From JBJHCA01 sp050485785 (GTDB lineage Bacteria; Bacteroidota; Bacteroidia; Chitinophagales; Saprospiraceae): a stretch of DNA of 63,004 bases. Where the stretch lies: positions 1 to 63,004 of the forward strand of contig JBJHCA010000007.1 in NCBI GenBank assembly GCA_050485785.1, given 5' to 3'. Below are positions 43,608 through 52,090 of the stretch, piece by piece. Each line of letters begins with the position of its first letter. Position 1 is the first letter of the stretch. The translations under genes were made by a program, and so were the position numbers. Below the pieces are notes generated by a model that had not been told where the DNA came from, did not search any database, and saw only the letters and a list, made by a program, of their open reading frames with translations.

Positions 43608-45351
43608 TCGTTGCGTACCCAAAATGAATTTTCCCTGTTCTTAAGTCAAGAGGAATTTCCGAAGTGCGCCCCAGTGCATAACTGACTCCAAACACCCCGG
43701 CTACCGTTTGAAACTGCAGGCCTGCACCAAATCCGGTAAAGAAGGTCCAGGGTGCACTTCGGTCAACGGTTTCAGGTGAAAATCCCTGATCGAGAAACAG
43801 ATGAAAATGGGCGTCGCGGTCGAGTAAAAACCGGTACTCCAAGCGCCCCATACCAAATGCCGGAGTATGGATACTCTCCTCATCGAAACCACGCATGATC
43901 TGAAATCCACCAACACGGAACTTTTCATTGTTGGAAATTACTGAAGCTCCGAAAATAGCTTTTGCCGTAATGCGCGAATGCAGAATATGGCGCCCGTATA
44001 GCGGAAAAAAGTATTGCAAATCGATCTTCGGAATCCATTGCACCGCGGGGTATTCATAGGGTAAATACAGCGAAGCATAGGAAAAATCCGGTGCTACCGG
44101 GTCATCAATATTCGTTATCTGTGGATTGCGGAGTACTTGACGGGTACCGGCACTGATATCCACGGTAATGGCAAAGCCCTGTGATGGATTATAGCGATAA
44201 TCAAAACGCTCTCTTACATACCTCACACCAAAAATATTGCGTCTGAAGTCCAGGTTTTGGGGTAGCTCTTTGTTGTGCCGTATTTGCTCAATTGGCACTG
44301 ACAGCAATGAAGAACTGTGAAAATCCCAGTACCCTTCCAAAAAATGCCTCCCCCTGAATGCATATTGTACACCGACTCTCCGATGTAGGTCAAGATACAG
44401 CGTGTCGCGACGGTAAAGTTCAAATGCTGCTTCAGCTCCAAGGGGAGTTCCCAAAATGTAGGGAATTTCATACTTCACACTGAGTTCTTGAGTTTCAGGC
44501 CGTGTCTGCCTAAATGAAAACCCAAGTGTTTGACCCTTTTTCCAGGGATTGATCAGCATAAGATCGGCCATTCCGGTGATCAGTAACCTGCGTCCGGACG
44601 GATCATTGGCCGGAAGTGGCAATACTCCCAAGATGAAGTCAAAGCGGTTGGCCGGTCTGCGTACCGGAAAAATAAAGACGGTAGCCTCTTCGCCGGTAAA
44701 CTGAACAGCAGGTTGTGCCCGCGCTTCTACAAATGGCAGGTCATCCAGTAATGCATTGATGTTTCGAATGTCACTTTCGCGATAAGGCTGACCGGGCAAT
44801 ATTCCAAGATAGCGTTCCAGATAGCGTACAGATACCGGAGCTTCCTCAGGCATCACCAGCATACGATAGGTTATGAGCGGCCCGGGATCAATGTGCAACC
44901 ATGCATCAAGCTGATTATCTTCCCCTGCCGAAAGGGCTTCGATCCGAATTGATGCAAATGGGTAGCCGTTATTCTCCAGATGACTGATGACCTGACGGGC
45001 AAAATTATTCCATGTATCCGCACTTAACTCCTGTCCACTTAACTGACCATAAGCAACATCTGCTCTGCGAAGCCGGTTAATCTGGACGAAGTTGGCTTCT
45101 ACTTGTCCAAATACAAGTCTGTCGCCCTGAACCAGCCATTGAACACAAGGTGAATCTGAAACGGCAAAAGATGTGGTTTTCAGGTAACCGGCATGCCTGT
45201 ACTGTTGGATCAGGCTGTCAACCTCCATGCCGCCGATATGTAGTGTATCGACTTTACCCTCCTGCTGAAAATGAATGACCATGCATGAATCTGGCAGGTC
45301 ACGGCTATACAGCGGCACCCAGGCACAGTGAAACATAGCCAAAAAAAACAC
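43600..45351 (-). CDS. Omp85-family outer-membrane protein (BamA/TamA-like)
   Basis: About 583 residues from the GTG at 45351, which opens a signal peptide (FFLAMFHCAWVPLYS). The start is uncertain: the frame is open further upstream inside ricT, and an ATG follows at 45336. POTRA-like modules lie at about 20-210 (GGMEVDSLIQQYRHAGYLKT, ISHLENNGYPFASIRIEALSAG, YLERYLGILPGQPYRESDIRNI), then a 16-strand barrel with the family loop FRVGGFQIMRGFDEESIH and a C-terminal phenylalanine (HFGYATMF), the barrel-assembly signal. The number of POTRA domains is lower than in BamA, so a TamA or specialised assembly role is likelier. Follows ricT by 31 bases. Confidence 0.75.
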   Translation of the reverse strand: MFFLAMFHCAWVPLYSRDLPDSCMVIHFQQEGKVDTLHIGGMEVDSLIQQYRHAGYLKTTSFAVSDSPCVQWLVQGDRLVFGQVEANFVQINRLRRADVAYGQLSGQELSADTWNNFARQVISHLENNGYPFASIRIEALSAGEDNQLDAWLHIDPGPLITYRMLVMPEEAPVSVRYLERYLGILPGQPYRESDIRNINALLDDLPFVEARAQPAVQFTGEEATVFIFPVRRPANRFDFILGVLPLPANDPSGRRLLITGMADLMLINPWKKGQTLGFSFRQTRPETQELSVKYEIPYILGTPLGAEAAFELYRRDTLYLDLHRRVGVQYAFRGRHFLEGYWDFHSSSLLSVPIEQIRHNKELPQNLDFRRNIFGVRYVRERFDYRYNPSQGFAITVDISAGTRQVLRNPQITNIDDPVAPDFSYASLYLPYEYPAVQWIPKIDLQYFFPLYGRHILHSRITAKAIFGASVISNNEKFRVGGFQIMRGFDEESIHTPAFGMGRLEYRFLLDRDAHFHLFLDQGFSPETVDRSAPWTFFTGFGAGLQFQTVAGVFGVSYALGRTSEIPLDLRTGKIHFGYATMF

Positions 45352-45382
45352 GGCATTGATCCACGAAGAGTAATATACCCGC

Positions 45383-46735
45383 CTATTCCTGTGCCTGATC
45401 TCCCCCCGGTTTGCGCTTTTTTCTCTTGTTGCGCGATGGACGTCTTGATGTACCTCCCTGTTCACTCTGCCGGCTTTTAGGATCCGCGGGTTTGTTTCCG
45501 GAAGGTTTGTTTTTATTTTCATCACCGGCATCTTTTGGCCTTGCTCTGTCTTTGCTCTGCTGCCGTTTATCTCCATCGCGGCGACCTCTCCGTCTACCCG
45601 AACGATCCCGTCCCTGTTTTTCTTGTCTGGTTCGTCGCCGCTCTTCGGAAGGTAAAGCGTCATGATCCGAAGTGAATTCAATGGGTTTGTCAGTGGCAAC
45701 CACTTCAACTGTTTTGACAAACTGCTCGAGATCGGCGGGCTTACGACCATCCTTGTTCATGGCCAGTACGGATTTCACATCGTCTACGGACATGGGGACG
45801 ATCTTGGAGTTTCTCTTGTCCTTGTAAATGTAATACATTACCCGCTTAAAAATATCTGTTTTTACCAGCGCGGCCCTGCCTGACTCTGTGTCCAGATAAT
45901 CGGCTTTCCTGGGAAATTGTTTGAGAGCATCCATATAAGTTTCAAGCTCGTAGTTAAGGCAACACTTAAGGCGGCCGCACTGTCCTGAAAGTTTGGTCTG
46001 GTTGAGTGCCAGATTCTGATACTTGGCAGCACTAGTCGAAACTGATTTAAAATCAGTAAGCCATGTTGAACAGCACAATTCTCTGCCACAGGAACCCAGG
46101 CCGCCAATCCGGCTGCTTTCCTGACGAGCTCCAATCTGGCGCATTTCTATTTTTACCCTGAATTCCCGGGCATACTCCTTGATCAGCTCCCTGAAATCAA
46201 CCCGCCCGTCGGCAATGTAGTAAAAGGTGGCTTTGCGCTTGTCACCCTGGTACTCCACATCGCCAATCTTCATTTCTAGCTTCAGCTTTCGTGCAATGAT
46301 CCGTGCATGGATCATGGTGTTCTTTTCCATTTCCCTTGCTTCCTGAAGCTTTTCCATGTCCCGCTCATTGGCGATACGGATAATCCGGTATAAGGAGGCA
46401 TTTCGCTTCACTTTTTTCCTTTTCATCTGAATGTCAACCAGTTCACCACTGAGGCTTACCTGGCCAAGGTCGTAACCGTTGCCGGTATCAATAGCTACCC
46501 AGTCGCCGGTTACAGCACGAACGTGCTGAGGGTTATAGGCGAACTCCTTTCTGGAGCCATTCTTGAACGAAACTTCCACCAGTTGGTCATCTTGAGAATA
46601 ATCCACCGGCAATACTATGGCTGACAGCCAGTCATACGTATTGAGTTTGTTACAACTTCCCGTGGCACAATGGCCTTTATTTCCACAGCCTTTGGGCGAT
46701 GATCCCACGGCCGTACTGCATCCTGTACATCCCAT
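45383..46735 (-). CDS. ricT: PSP1-domain protein of the RicT/YaaT family
   Basis: 450 residues. Cysteines at 3, 6, 17, 23 and 28 (GCTGCSTAVGSSPKGCGNKG) can bind an iron-sulfur cluster, as in the RicA/F/T complex. The PSP1 core (about 50-300) has the family segments FKNGSRKEFAYNP, RIGGLGSCGRELCCSTWL and KLSGQCGRLKCCLNYE. The C-terminal 100 residues are very basic and low-complexity (RRTRQEKQGRDRSGRRRGRR). In Firmicutes RicT acts in mRNA processing and development; in Bacteroidota the gene is conserved but unstudied. The basic tail suggests nucleic-acid contact. Follows holB by nine bases. Confidence 0.85.
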   Translation of the reverse strand: MGCTGCSTAVGSSPKGCGNKGHCATGSCNKLNTYDWLSAIVLPVDYSQDDQLVEVSFKNGSRKEFAYNPQHVRAVTGDWVAIDTGNGYDLGQVSLSGELVDIQMKRKKVKRNASLYRIIRIANERDMEKLQEAREMEKNTMIHARIIARKLKLEMKIGDVEYQGDKRKATFYYIADGRVDFRELIKEYAREFRVKIEMRQIGARQESSRIGGLGSCGRELCCSTWLTDFKSVSTSAAKYQNLALNQTKLSGQCGRLKCCLNYELETYMDALKQFPRKADYLDTESGRAALVKTDIFKRVMYYIYKDKRNSKIVPMSVDDVKSVLAMNKDGRKPADLEQFVKTVEVVATDKPIEFTSDHDALPSEERRRTRQEKQGRDRSGRRRGRRDGDKRQQSKDRARPKDAGDENKNKPSGNKPADPKSRQSEQGGTSRRPSRNKRKKRKPGGDQAQE

Positions 46736-46744
46736 ATCCTGAAA

Positions 46745-47899
46745 TTATTTATGTTGCACCGCCTTAAACTGAACGGCAGTAAGATTATTTTTTACAACGT
46801 GACTTAAATCAATCAAGTAAGTGAGCAATAGCACCTTTACGTTGGGATTGGATTCTATCGCCCTGCGAACATGGTTTGTCAGCATGGCCAACATTTCCAT
46901 GGATTCAACGCTTAGATTCCTTCCAAGGTGAATGGCCGCATTTCGTGTTCGCCCGCGAAGTCTCACATGTTCTTCTCCCCGGTATACTGCACTGTGGCAT
47001 TCACTAATGAAATCAAGGATAAACTCAACGAGAAGTTTTAAATCCTCACGGGTAAGATCCGCCAGTTTCTGACTGAGTTCCTGTATGTTGGTGGCATCTT
47101 CTTTTATGGATGCAGACAGCATGGATAGCCAAAGTGCTGAAGGGTCCGTTTCCTTTTGTTGTGAAATCAACATGGCTTTTTGCAGGTTGCCGTGTGCCAG
47201 AAACGTTGCCTGCTCTGCTGTTTGGTCATCAACGCAAGATGCTCTGAGTGCCTGCTCAATCTCATAGTCTTGATATGGCGGCAGAAAGAATTGCTGAGTA
47301 CGCGATAATATGGTACTCAAAATTTTCTCGGTTTCCTCCGCCACCATAATGATGTAGCTGCCTGGTGGAGGCTCCTCAAACAGTTTTAACAGTCTGTTAC
47401 CTTCATGCCCCAGGTACTCGGGAAGCCAGATTATAACCACGGATGGGCCTCCTTCAAAAGATTTCATGGAAAGTGATCGGGAAATCTGCACAATTACATT
47501 CTTACTGATGTCCAATTGCTTTCTTTCGGCCACCAGCACATCAAGCCATTCAGACAAAGTGCCAAACGGATATTCAAAACAGAACTTTCGAAAAGTTTGC
47601 TGTGTTCCGGGATACTGGATTTCAAACTTATCTTTGGGAATAGACGTAAGCGGGTAAAACAAATGGCAGTCCGGATACTGAAGTTTCTTCATTTTACGGC
47701 AACCGCCGCATTCACCGCAGGCATCTTCGTCGGAAGGTTCCCTGCACACAATGTAAGCTGCCAATGCCCTGGCCATTGCCAAAGAACCGGTTCCCCTGCG
47801 CCCGTGTATCAACATGGTATGCGGTAACCTTCCCTGGCGGGCCATGGTTGTAAGTTCCTTCTTCACCCCTGAATGTCCGGGGATATCCCTGAAAAACAT
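46745..47899 (-). CDS. holB: DNA polymerase III delta-prime subunit
   Basis: 384 residues. Clamp-loader AAA+ fold: IPGHSGVKKELTTMARQGRLPHTMLIHGRRGTGSLAMARAL at the N-terminus, the cysteine-rich zinc module CREPSDEDACGECGGCRKMK near 55-75, Walker-B-like PSVVIIWLPEYLGHEGNRLLKLFEEPPPGSYI and sensor-1 SRTQQFFLPPY. The P-loop reads HGRRGTGS and lacks the lysine, in line with delta-prime being a non-ATP-hydrolysing subunit. First gene of holB-ricT-(Omp85). Confidence 0.88.
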   Translation of the reverse strand: MFFRDIPGHSGVKKELTTMARQGRLPHTMLIHGRRGTGSLAMARALAAYIVCREPSDEDACGECGGCRKMKKLQYPDCHLFYPLTSIPKDKFEIQYPGTQQTFRKFCFEYPFGTLSEWLDVLVAERKQLDISKNVIVQISRSLSMKSFEGGPSVVIIWLPEYLGHEGNRLLKLFEEPPPGSYIIMVAEETEKILSTILSRTQQFFLPPYQDYEIEQALRASCVDDQTAEQATFLAHGNLQKAMLISQQKETDPSALWLSMLSASIKEDATNIQELSQKLADLTREDLKLLVEFILDFISECHSAVYRGEEHVRLRGRTRNAAIHLGRNLSVESMEMLAMLTNHVRRAIESNPNVKVLLLTYLIDLSHVVKNNLTAVQFKAVQHK

Positions 47900-47943
47900 T
47901 GCTCCCTTACTTTTAGAGCAACTACTAACTTTTACTTACAGAG

Positions 47944-48435
47944 TCAGGCCGCTGTGCTGATCTGCTTCAGAATCTCATCATCAAAAGGTTCAACTGAAGA
48001 GGGGTATGACCCGATCCACTGCCCATGAGGACTCACCAAAAACTTGTGAAAATTCCACTTCACTTCAGCATTCTGCACACCGTTAAATGACTTTTCGGTA
48101 AGCCACCGATAAACCATATGCTTATCGTCGCCTATTATTTTCACTTTGGTTGTCATGGGAAAATGTACGTCATATTGTGTTTTGCAAAATGCCAAAATCG
48201 ATTCGTGAGTGCCCGGTTCCTGATTCCCAAAATCATTACTTGGGCAACCCAAAACGACCATTACATCCTTATGGTGCTGATATAACTCTTCCAGTTGCTG
48301 ATACTGCGGAGTAAATCCGCATTCCGAAGCCACATTGACTATGAGTACTGTTTTACCCCGGAACTCAGGAAATCTGATCTTCCCGCCTCCCAGCCTGTCT
48401 GCTGACAAATCGTAAAAAGTAGTTGTCGCTTGCAT
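47944..48435 (-). CDS. Glutathione peroxidase (cysteine type)
   Basis: 163 residues from ATG 48435. The peroxidatic cysteine is C39 in NVASECGFTPQY; the family's Q and W of the active site are in DFGNQEPG and VKWNFHKFLV. The motif usually written GFPCNQF is GCPSNDF here: the resolving cysteine is shifted to the neighbouring position. Such bacterial enzymes generally use thioredoxin rather than glutathione. A start six codons upstream would overlap the promoter box at 48442-48449 and is rejected. Single gene. Confidence 0.88.
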   Translation of the reverse strand: MQATTTFYDLSADRLGGGKIRFPEFRGKTVLIVNVASECGFTPQYQQLEELYQHHKDVMVVLGCPSNDFGNQEPGTHESILAFCKTQYDVHFPMTTKVKIIGDDKHMVYRWLTEKSFNGVQNAEVKWNFHKFLVSPHGQWIGSYPSSVEPFDDEILKQISTAA

Positions 48436-48441
48436 AATCTG

Positions 48442-48449
48442 CAAATATA
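48442..48449 (-). promoter_or_regulatory. Glutathione peroxidase promoter -7 box (TATATTTG on the minus strand), nearly leaderless
   Basis: An exact TAnnTTTG box, six bases from the ATG at 48435. Transcription would begin at or beside the start codon. Confidence 0.45.
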
Positions 48450-48630
48450 CCATTTTATTCAGTTTTTATTTTTTCGCTTTTTGAAGAAGTTCGATATAAT
48501 TTGCATTGGAGTGTTAAAGCTACCCTACTCCCCATAAAAAAATCGGCTCATCCTTTGCCAGCACAGGTCCCAGGTTAACTTTATCAACAAATAATCACTT
48601 TAATAATCCACCAATTCTATCTCTCGTATT

Positions 48631-48648
48631 TCGGATAGATGTATCCGA
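48631..48648. promoter_or_regulatory. Inverted repeat TCGGATA-n4-TATCCGA in the long gap
   Basis: A perfect 7-bp inverted repeat with a 4-base spacer; its right arm continues TATCCGATTAA, the same 11 bases that start both 23-bp repeats at 25030 and 25111. It looks like an operator. It lies in the 799-base non-coding gap 48436-49234, which otherwise holds AT-rich sequence, the promoter box at 48942 and a long leader; I see no gene in it. Confidence 0.4.
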
Positions 48649-48941
48649 TTAAACTCAGACACTTTATGAATAGTTTCTATAAATCGAAAAAATCTTCAGG
48701 TATTCTACCTCAATTTCCAAAAAAAAATTATACTTTTAACTCAATATCCAGCATGAGGTATTGAGTAATTGTTCAGGGTCGATTTACTGTATGCTTTTTC
48801 AAATTCTTGTAAAAATCTACACACTGATATGGGGTCGCTGAAATGCATTACCCTGTAATTGATCAATCAAATGAAAAATACACATGACAAAGATCATATA
48901 TTGTTTTGATCGGCATCATAGTTGAGTTTTAAAGCCCCCTT

Positions 48942-48949
48942 TATCTTTG
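48942..48949 (+). promoter_or_regulatory. Promoter -7 box of the fimbrial-type locus (TATCTTTG)
   Basis: An exact TAnnTTTG box with TTG at 48922-48924 upstream (17 bases apart, somewhat short). The first gene of the locus begins at 49235, so the leader would be about 280 bases and could fold: CGGTG/CACCG, GTTTC/GAAAC around it, and CTCCG/CGGAG near 49060-49080. Confidence 0.45.
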
Positions 48950-49234
48950 CTTCGTCTTAGATACAAAAACCAAGTTCTTGTTTCAAAATCGGTGGCCAGG
49001 AAAATCACCGTAAAAAGAAACCAGGATCAAGCTGAAAAGTACCGTAAGAAATGGCAACTCCGGAAATCTTCGGAGACACGGAAGTTTTGTTCCTCCATCA
49101 AGCGGTATTGGTAAGCTTAGATAATTGTTCACCCAAGTGCTTGAATGCCTTGCAAGTGTGCAATATTAGAAAGGAGTTAATTTTCTGTGCTTAAAAAGTG
49201 CGGAAGAAAGTGGAATATAAAATAAACCGATTGC

Positions 49235-50971
49235 ATGAAAAAGCCAATTCTTTTTCTGCTGCTTCATGCTGCTGTCTGTTTACATTGTCTACAGACGGCA
49301 GCATACACCGCTACCTGCCATTTACCCGGGTATGAGTTGTTTGATTTCCCGGCACCGGAAAGTCGTCCGACCATTAATTCTTTTGATCAATTATCCGGTG
49401 GAGACTCCTTAACTATAGCATTGACTCAGGATACCAGTTGGTATATGATTGCAGCTCCGTCTTCAATGCTTTCATATGGACAATGGCTGCAGAACTTAGT
49501 AACCCAGGGCTTTGAAGGCTCCGATTATCCTGATCGTCAACCCAATATTCTGTGGTTTGACGAAACCGATACCCTGACCAGCCTGATGAGCTGGCGAGCG
49601 CCGATTAGCGAAAATGATATCGTTGCTCAGGGACGTGGGCATTACTTTTTTGTTTTCGGTAATATTCCTCAGGATTCACTTTACAATGATCAACTTCCTG
49701 TTTATCTCAGTGTTGCTGCTGAAGACGCTTATTCCGATGGCAATTTTGCCTGGGACTCATTTTCATTTCCGGTAACATTTACACCCAGAACCGGAATGGA
49801 TAATACTGTAGGAGGTCAAAACAACATCTACACAGAAACCAACCTTGTCAATGAAGGATGGAACCTTTTGGGCAATCCAACTTCTCTTACGCTGGACTGG
49901 GGTTCGGCCTCAGGATGGACAAAAGTCAACATTGACTCAGCAATCTACATCTGGAATGCTGCTGAAAAAACCTTCGATTTCTATAACGGAATAACGGGAA
50001 CCCATTCAGGATTAATTCCACCTTTTCAGGCATTTTGGATACGAGCTAACGGCCCTGAACCACAACTGTCCTTCACGGAAGATGCGATTTCCGAAGGTGG
50101 TGAATTTCAAAAACCCGATGGTTATTCAAGGACAGTTTCGAATACGGATGAACTGCATTTAGTGATTCAGTTGGCCGGAAACAATTTACAAACACAGTGT
50201 ATGATTTCATGGTCTGAATCGGGAAAGACAGGACATGATGCTGCGGATGCTTTCAGGCTTGAACCGCTGAACAACAATCATCTGGATGTTTACACGCTTT
50301 CTTCACCTGATCATACAGTGCCCCTTGCGCTTAACCACTTGCCCCGCCTTGGGAAAGATTTCTATAATATCCCTCTGTTCCCATTCAGTATTCAAAATCG
50401 CAAGGCCCAAAATGGACTACTGACACTTGAATGGCAGCTTCCTGATAACTGGCCTGACAACTGGGCTATCAGTCTACACGATCATAGCCTGCAGAAGGCC
50501 ATCAATATGCATGATCAGTCCCAGTATACCTTTTACAGTAATCCGGATTGGGGATGGTATTATTCAGGCAGAAGTTCACCTGCAGAAAGTTCTGGCCTGT
50601 TCAGTCTGGTAGCTGACCCGGGCGTTCATATCCGCCAAACCAAAGAACCATTTTCCATCATTATCCAAAAAGGAAACATGTTACCCCAACCAACCTACAT
50701 CAAACCGGTACCGGCTTTATTGCCTAACTACCCCAATCCCTTCACCGAAAATACTAACCTGAGTTTTACACTGCCCGAAGCACATTTTGTAACACTCGAG
50801 ATCTATGATTTCTATGGGAAACGAATATACCATCTGCTTCAGGGAGAATATCCACCGGGTGTACACTCTGTGCAGTGGAACAGTTCAGGTTTACCGGCTG
50901 GAATATATTTATTGCGATTAACCACATCCGTTAATCAGGACGTAATAAAACTTCACATCGGACACCATTAA
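49235..50971 (+). CDS. Secreted protein with T9SS type A sorting domain at the head of the fimbrial-type locus
   Basis: 578 residues with a signal peptide (PILFLLLHAAVCLHCLQTAAYT). The body is rich in Trp, Asn and Ser and contains a repeated pattern of W-x-L-L-G-N-P-type turns (NEGWNLLGNPTSLTLDWG, PFQAFWIRANGPEPQLSF) common in Bacteroidota surface proteins that mix beta-sandwich modules. The C-terminus is a T9SS type A domain (LLPNYPNPFTENTNLSF, LEIYDFYGKRIY, LPAGIYLLRLTT). No enzyme motif is seen. It is followed after 27 bases by a subunit-like gene, so it may be the surface-exposed adhesin or partner of the chaperone-usher system, but that is inferred from position only. Confidence 0.75.
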   Translation: MKKPILFLLLHAAVCLHCLQTAAYTATCHLPGYELFDFPAPESRPTINSFDQLSGGDSLTIALTQDTSWYMIAAPSSMLSYGQWLQNLVTQGFEGSDYPDRQPNILWFDETDTLTSLMSWRAPISENDIVAQGRGHYFFVFGNIPQDSLYNDQLPVYLSVAAEDAYSDGNFAWDSFSFPVTFTPRTGMDNTVGGQNNIYTETNLVNEGWNLLGNPTSLTLDWGSASGWTKVNIDSAIYIWNAAEKTFDFYNGITGTHSGLIPPFQAFWIRANGPEPQLSFTEDAISEGGEFQKPDGYSRTVSNTDELHLVIQLAGNNLQTQCMISWSESGKTGHDAADAFRLEPLNNNHLDVYTLSSPDHTVPLALNHLPRLGKDFYNIPLFPFSIQNRKAQNGLLTLEWQLPDNWPDNWAISLHDHSLQKAINMHDQSQYTFYSNPDWGWYYSGRSSPAESSGLFSLVADPGVHIRQTKEPFSIIIQKGNMLPQPTYIKPVPALLPNYPNPFTENTNLSFTLPEAHFVTLEIYDFYGKRIYHLLQGEYPPGVHSVQWNSSGLPAGIYLLRLTTSVNQDVIKLHIGHH

Positions 50972-50998
50972 CACAAATTGATCGCAAATTCTTTTTTC

Positions 50999-51640
50999 AT
51001 GACTTTTTGTTACATCATTCACCCTATCACCAACGCACTCTACGCCTTATACAAGGTGTCTTTGCATGCGGTTTTGCCTGCCATCATGGGCATTGCTTCA
51101 TTATTGCCGGTTAATGCGCAGCGAATCAGCTTTGGGCTATATACTTCCCAGGAGATCAATGTTGTGCCGGTTGGTGATGGTGCGCTAAACTTCAGTGCAT
51201 CAAAGCTTCCCATTATTACCGGCAGCAATCAGGTTGTTTCAGTAGAGCTCATGGACGAAGGCGTTGCTGTTTTTGAAATAACCGCCGCAGAGGCCTATGA
51301 TCTTTCATTTACCATTGATGCTCCCACATCGCTATCCAATGGAGAAGACTACATCCCTTTAGTACTCAAACTGGCTTACTCCAATCAGGGTTTAAAGGAC
51401 GAATATACTGCAAGAAGTGCCGCGGTTGAATTAGCATCCGGCTTTACCGGTGCTATTTTTCCCGTGGTGCAAACATCACACGGGCCTCCGGGCCCACCGC
51501 CAACACCTGAATATGCCGGCTATGATACACCGGTCAATACCGTATACCTGTACTTATATGGTTCACTCGGCCCAGTGGGTCATATTAGCACCGGTATATA
51601 CGAAGCCAGCATCAATATTCACATTGAATATGCAAAATAG
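50999..51640 (+). CDS. Exported subunit-like protein of the fimbrial locus
   Basis: 213 residues from ATG 50999 (a TTG at 50978 is in frame). A long leader with a hydrophobic stretch ending LLPVNAQ precedes the mature protein, which starts RISFGLYTSQEINV. It then runs as beta strands (GVAVFEITAAEAYDLSFTI, YIPLVLKLAYSNQG) with a proline/glycine-rich loop GPPGPPPTPEY near 170, and ends SINIHIEYAK, a closing strand similar in style to the neighbouring subunit's LEFTVEYN end. I take it as a minor or tip subunit of DUF4402/fimbrial type; the family match is by pattern only. It is followed by a 477-base gap. Confidence 0.5.
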   Translation: MTFCYIIHPITNALYALYKVSLHAVLPAIMGIASLLPVNAQRISFGLYTSQEINVVPVGDGALNFSASKLPIITGSNQVVSVELMDEGVAVFEITAAEAYDLSFTIDAPTSLSNGEDYIPLVLKLAYSNQGLKDEYTARSAAVELASGFTGAIFPVVQTSHGPPGPPPTPEYAGYDTPVNTVYLYLYGSLGPVGHISTGIYEASINIHIEYAK

Positions 51641-51818
51641 CCACAAATCTAAGCTTTGAAGATTCCCTTGATAATCTTTATAAATATATTAGATTTTTTC
51701 ATCGGTTTTTTCAATTGTTTTTATGGTTTTTTGTTTTATTTTATTTTTTTGATCGCACTATAATGTGTATTTTTACACTAAGAATGACATAATAAAGTTC
51801 CCGGGGTAACCCGGTAAG

Positions 51819-51956
51819 TCAGTCCACGATTTTTGCCTCTTTCCGCATAATCATTCCCATTTTGGGAAGGTCAGGATGCAGTAAAGCATAGATCAATAAT
51901 AATTCAACAACCATCAGATAGGTAATCATCCGAATGAATTCGCGATAACCATTCAT
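51819..51956 (-). CDS. Possible 45-residue small membrane protein in the gap before the subunit gene
   Basis: ATG at 51956 opens a 45-codon frame ending TGA at 51819. It has a basic start (MNGYREFIRMITYL), one hydrophobic helix (MVVELLLIYALL) and a basic tail (MIMRKEAKIVD). The inverted repeat CCGGG-GTAA-CCCGG lies just after the stop, at about 51801-51814. It is opposite to the fimbrial genes. No promoter box is clear, and a frame this short can occur by chance. Confidence 0.25.
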   Translation of the reverse strand: MNGYREFIRMITYLMVVELLLIYALLHPDLPKMGMIMRKEAKIVD

Positions 51957-52031
51957 GGAAGCTTGTTTAGGTGGCACATTTTTGGAATATTAATAAACCT
52001 TTAAATCAATTGCCTATGAAGAACAGACCCT

Positions 52032-52090
52032 GAGTTCACCCTGAACTCTACCCCGGCTTAAAGCCGGAATTTTCCATTTTTTTATTTTTT
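52032..52090 (+). promoter_or_regulatory. Two tandem hairpins and a T-rich run in the leader of the subunit gene
   Basis: Hairpin 1: GAGTTC-ACCCT-GAACTC (52032-52048). Hairpin 2: CCGGCT-TAA-AGCCGG (52053-52067), followed by a T-rich tract to 52090. The second has the form of a weak terminator or attenuator 28 bases before the ATG at 52118. The other part of the 477-base gap (51641-52031) holds the small minus-strand frame at 51819 and AT-rich sequence. Confidence 0.55.

Noticed and set aside
45352..45750. N-terminal extension of the Omp85 protein by 133 residues
   Set aside because: It overlaps the ricT tail in another frame, would bury the signal peptide, and is only a product of the basic low-complexity sequence there.
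48436..49234. A tRNA, tmRNA or rRNA gene in the long gap
   Set aside because: I looked for a cloverleaf, a T-loop GGTTCRAAT-like sequence and conserved tmRNA/SRP motifs and found none.
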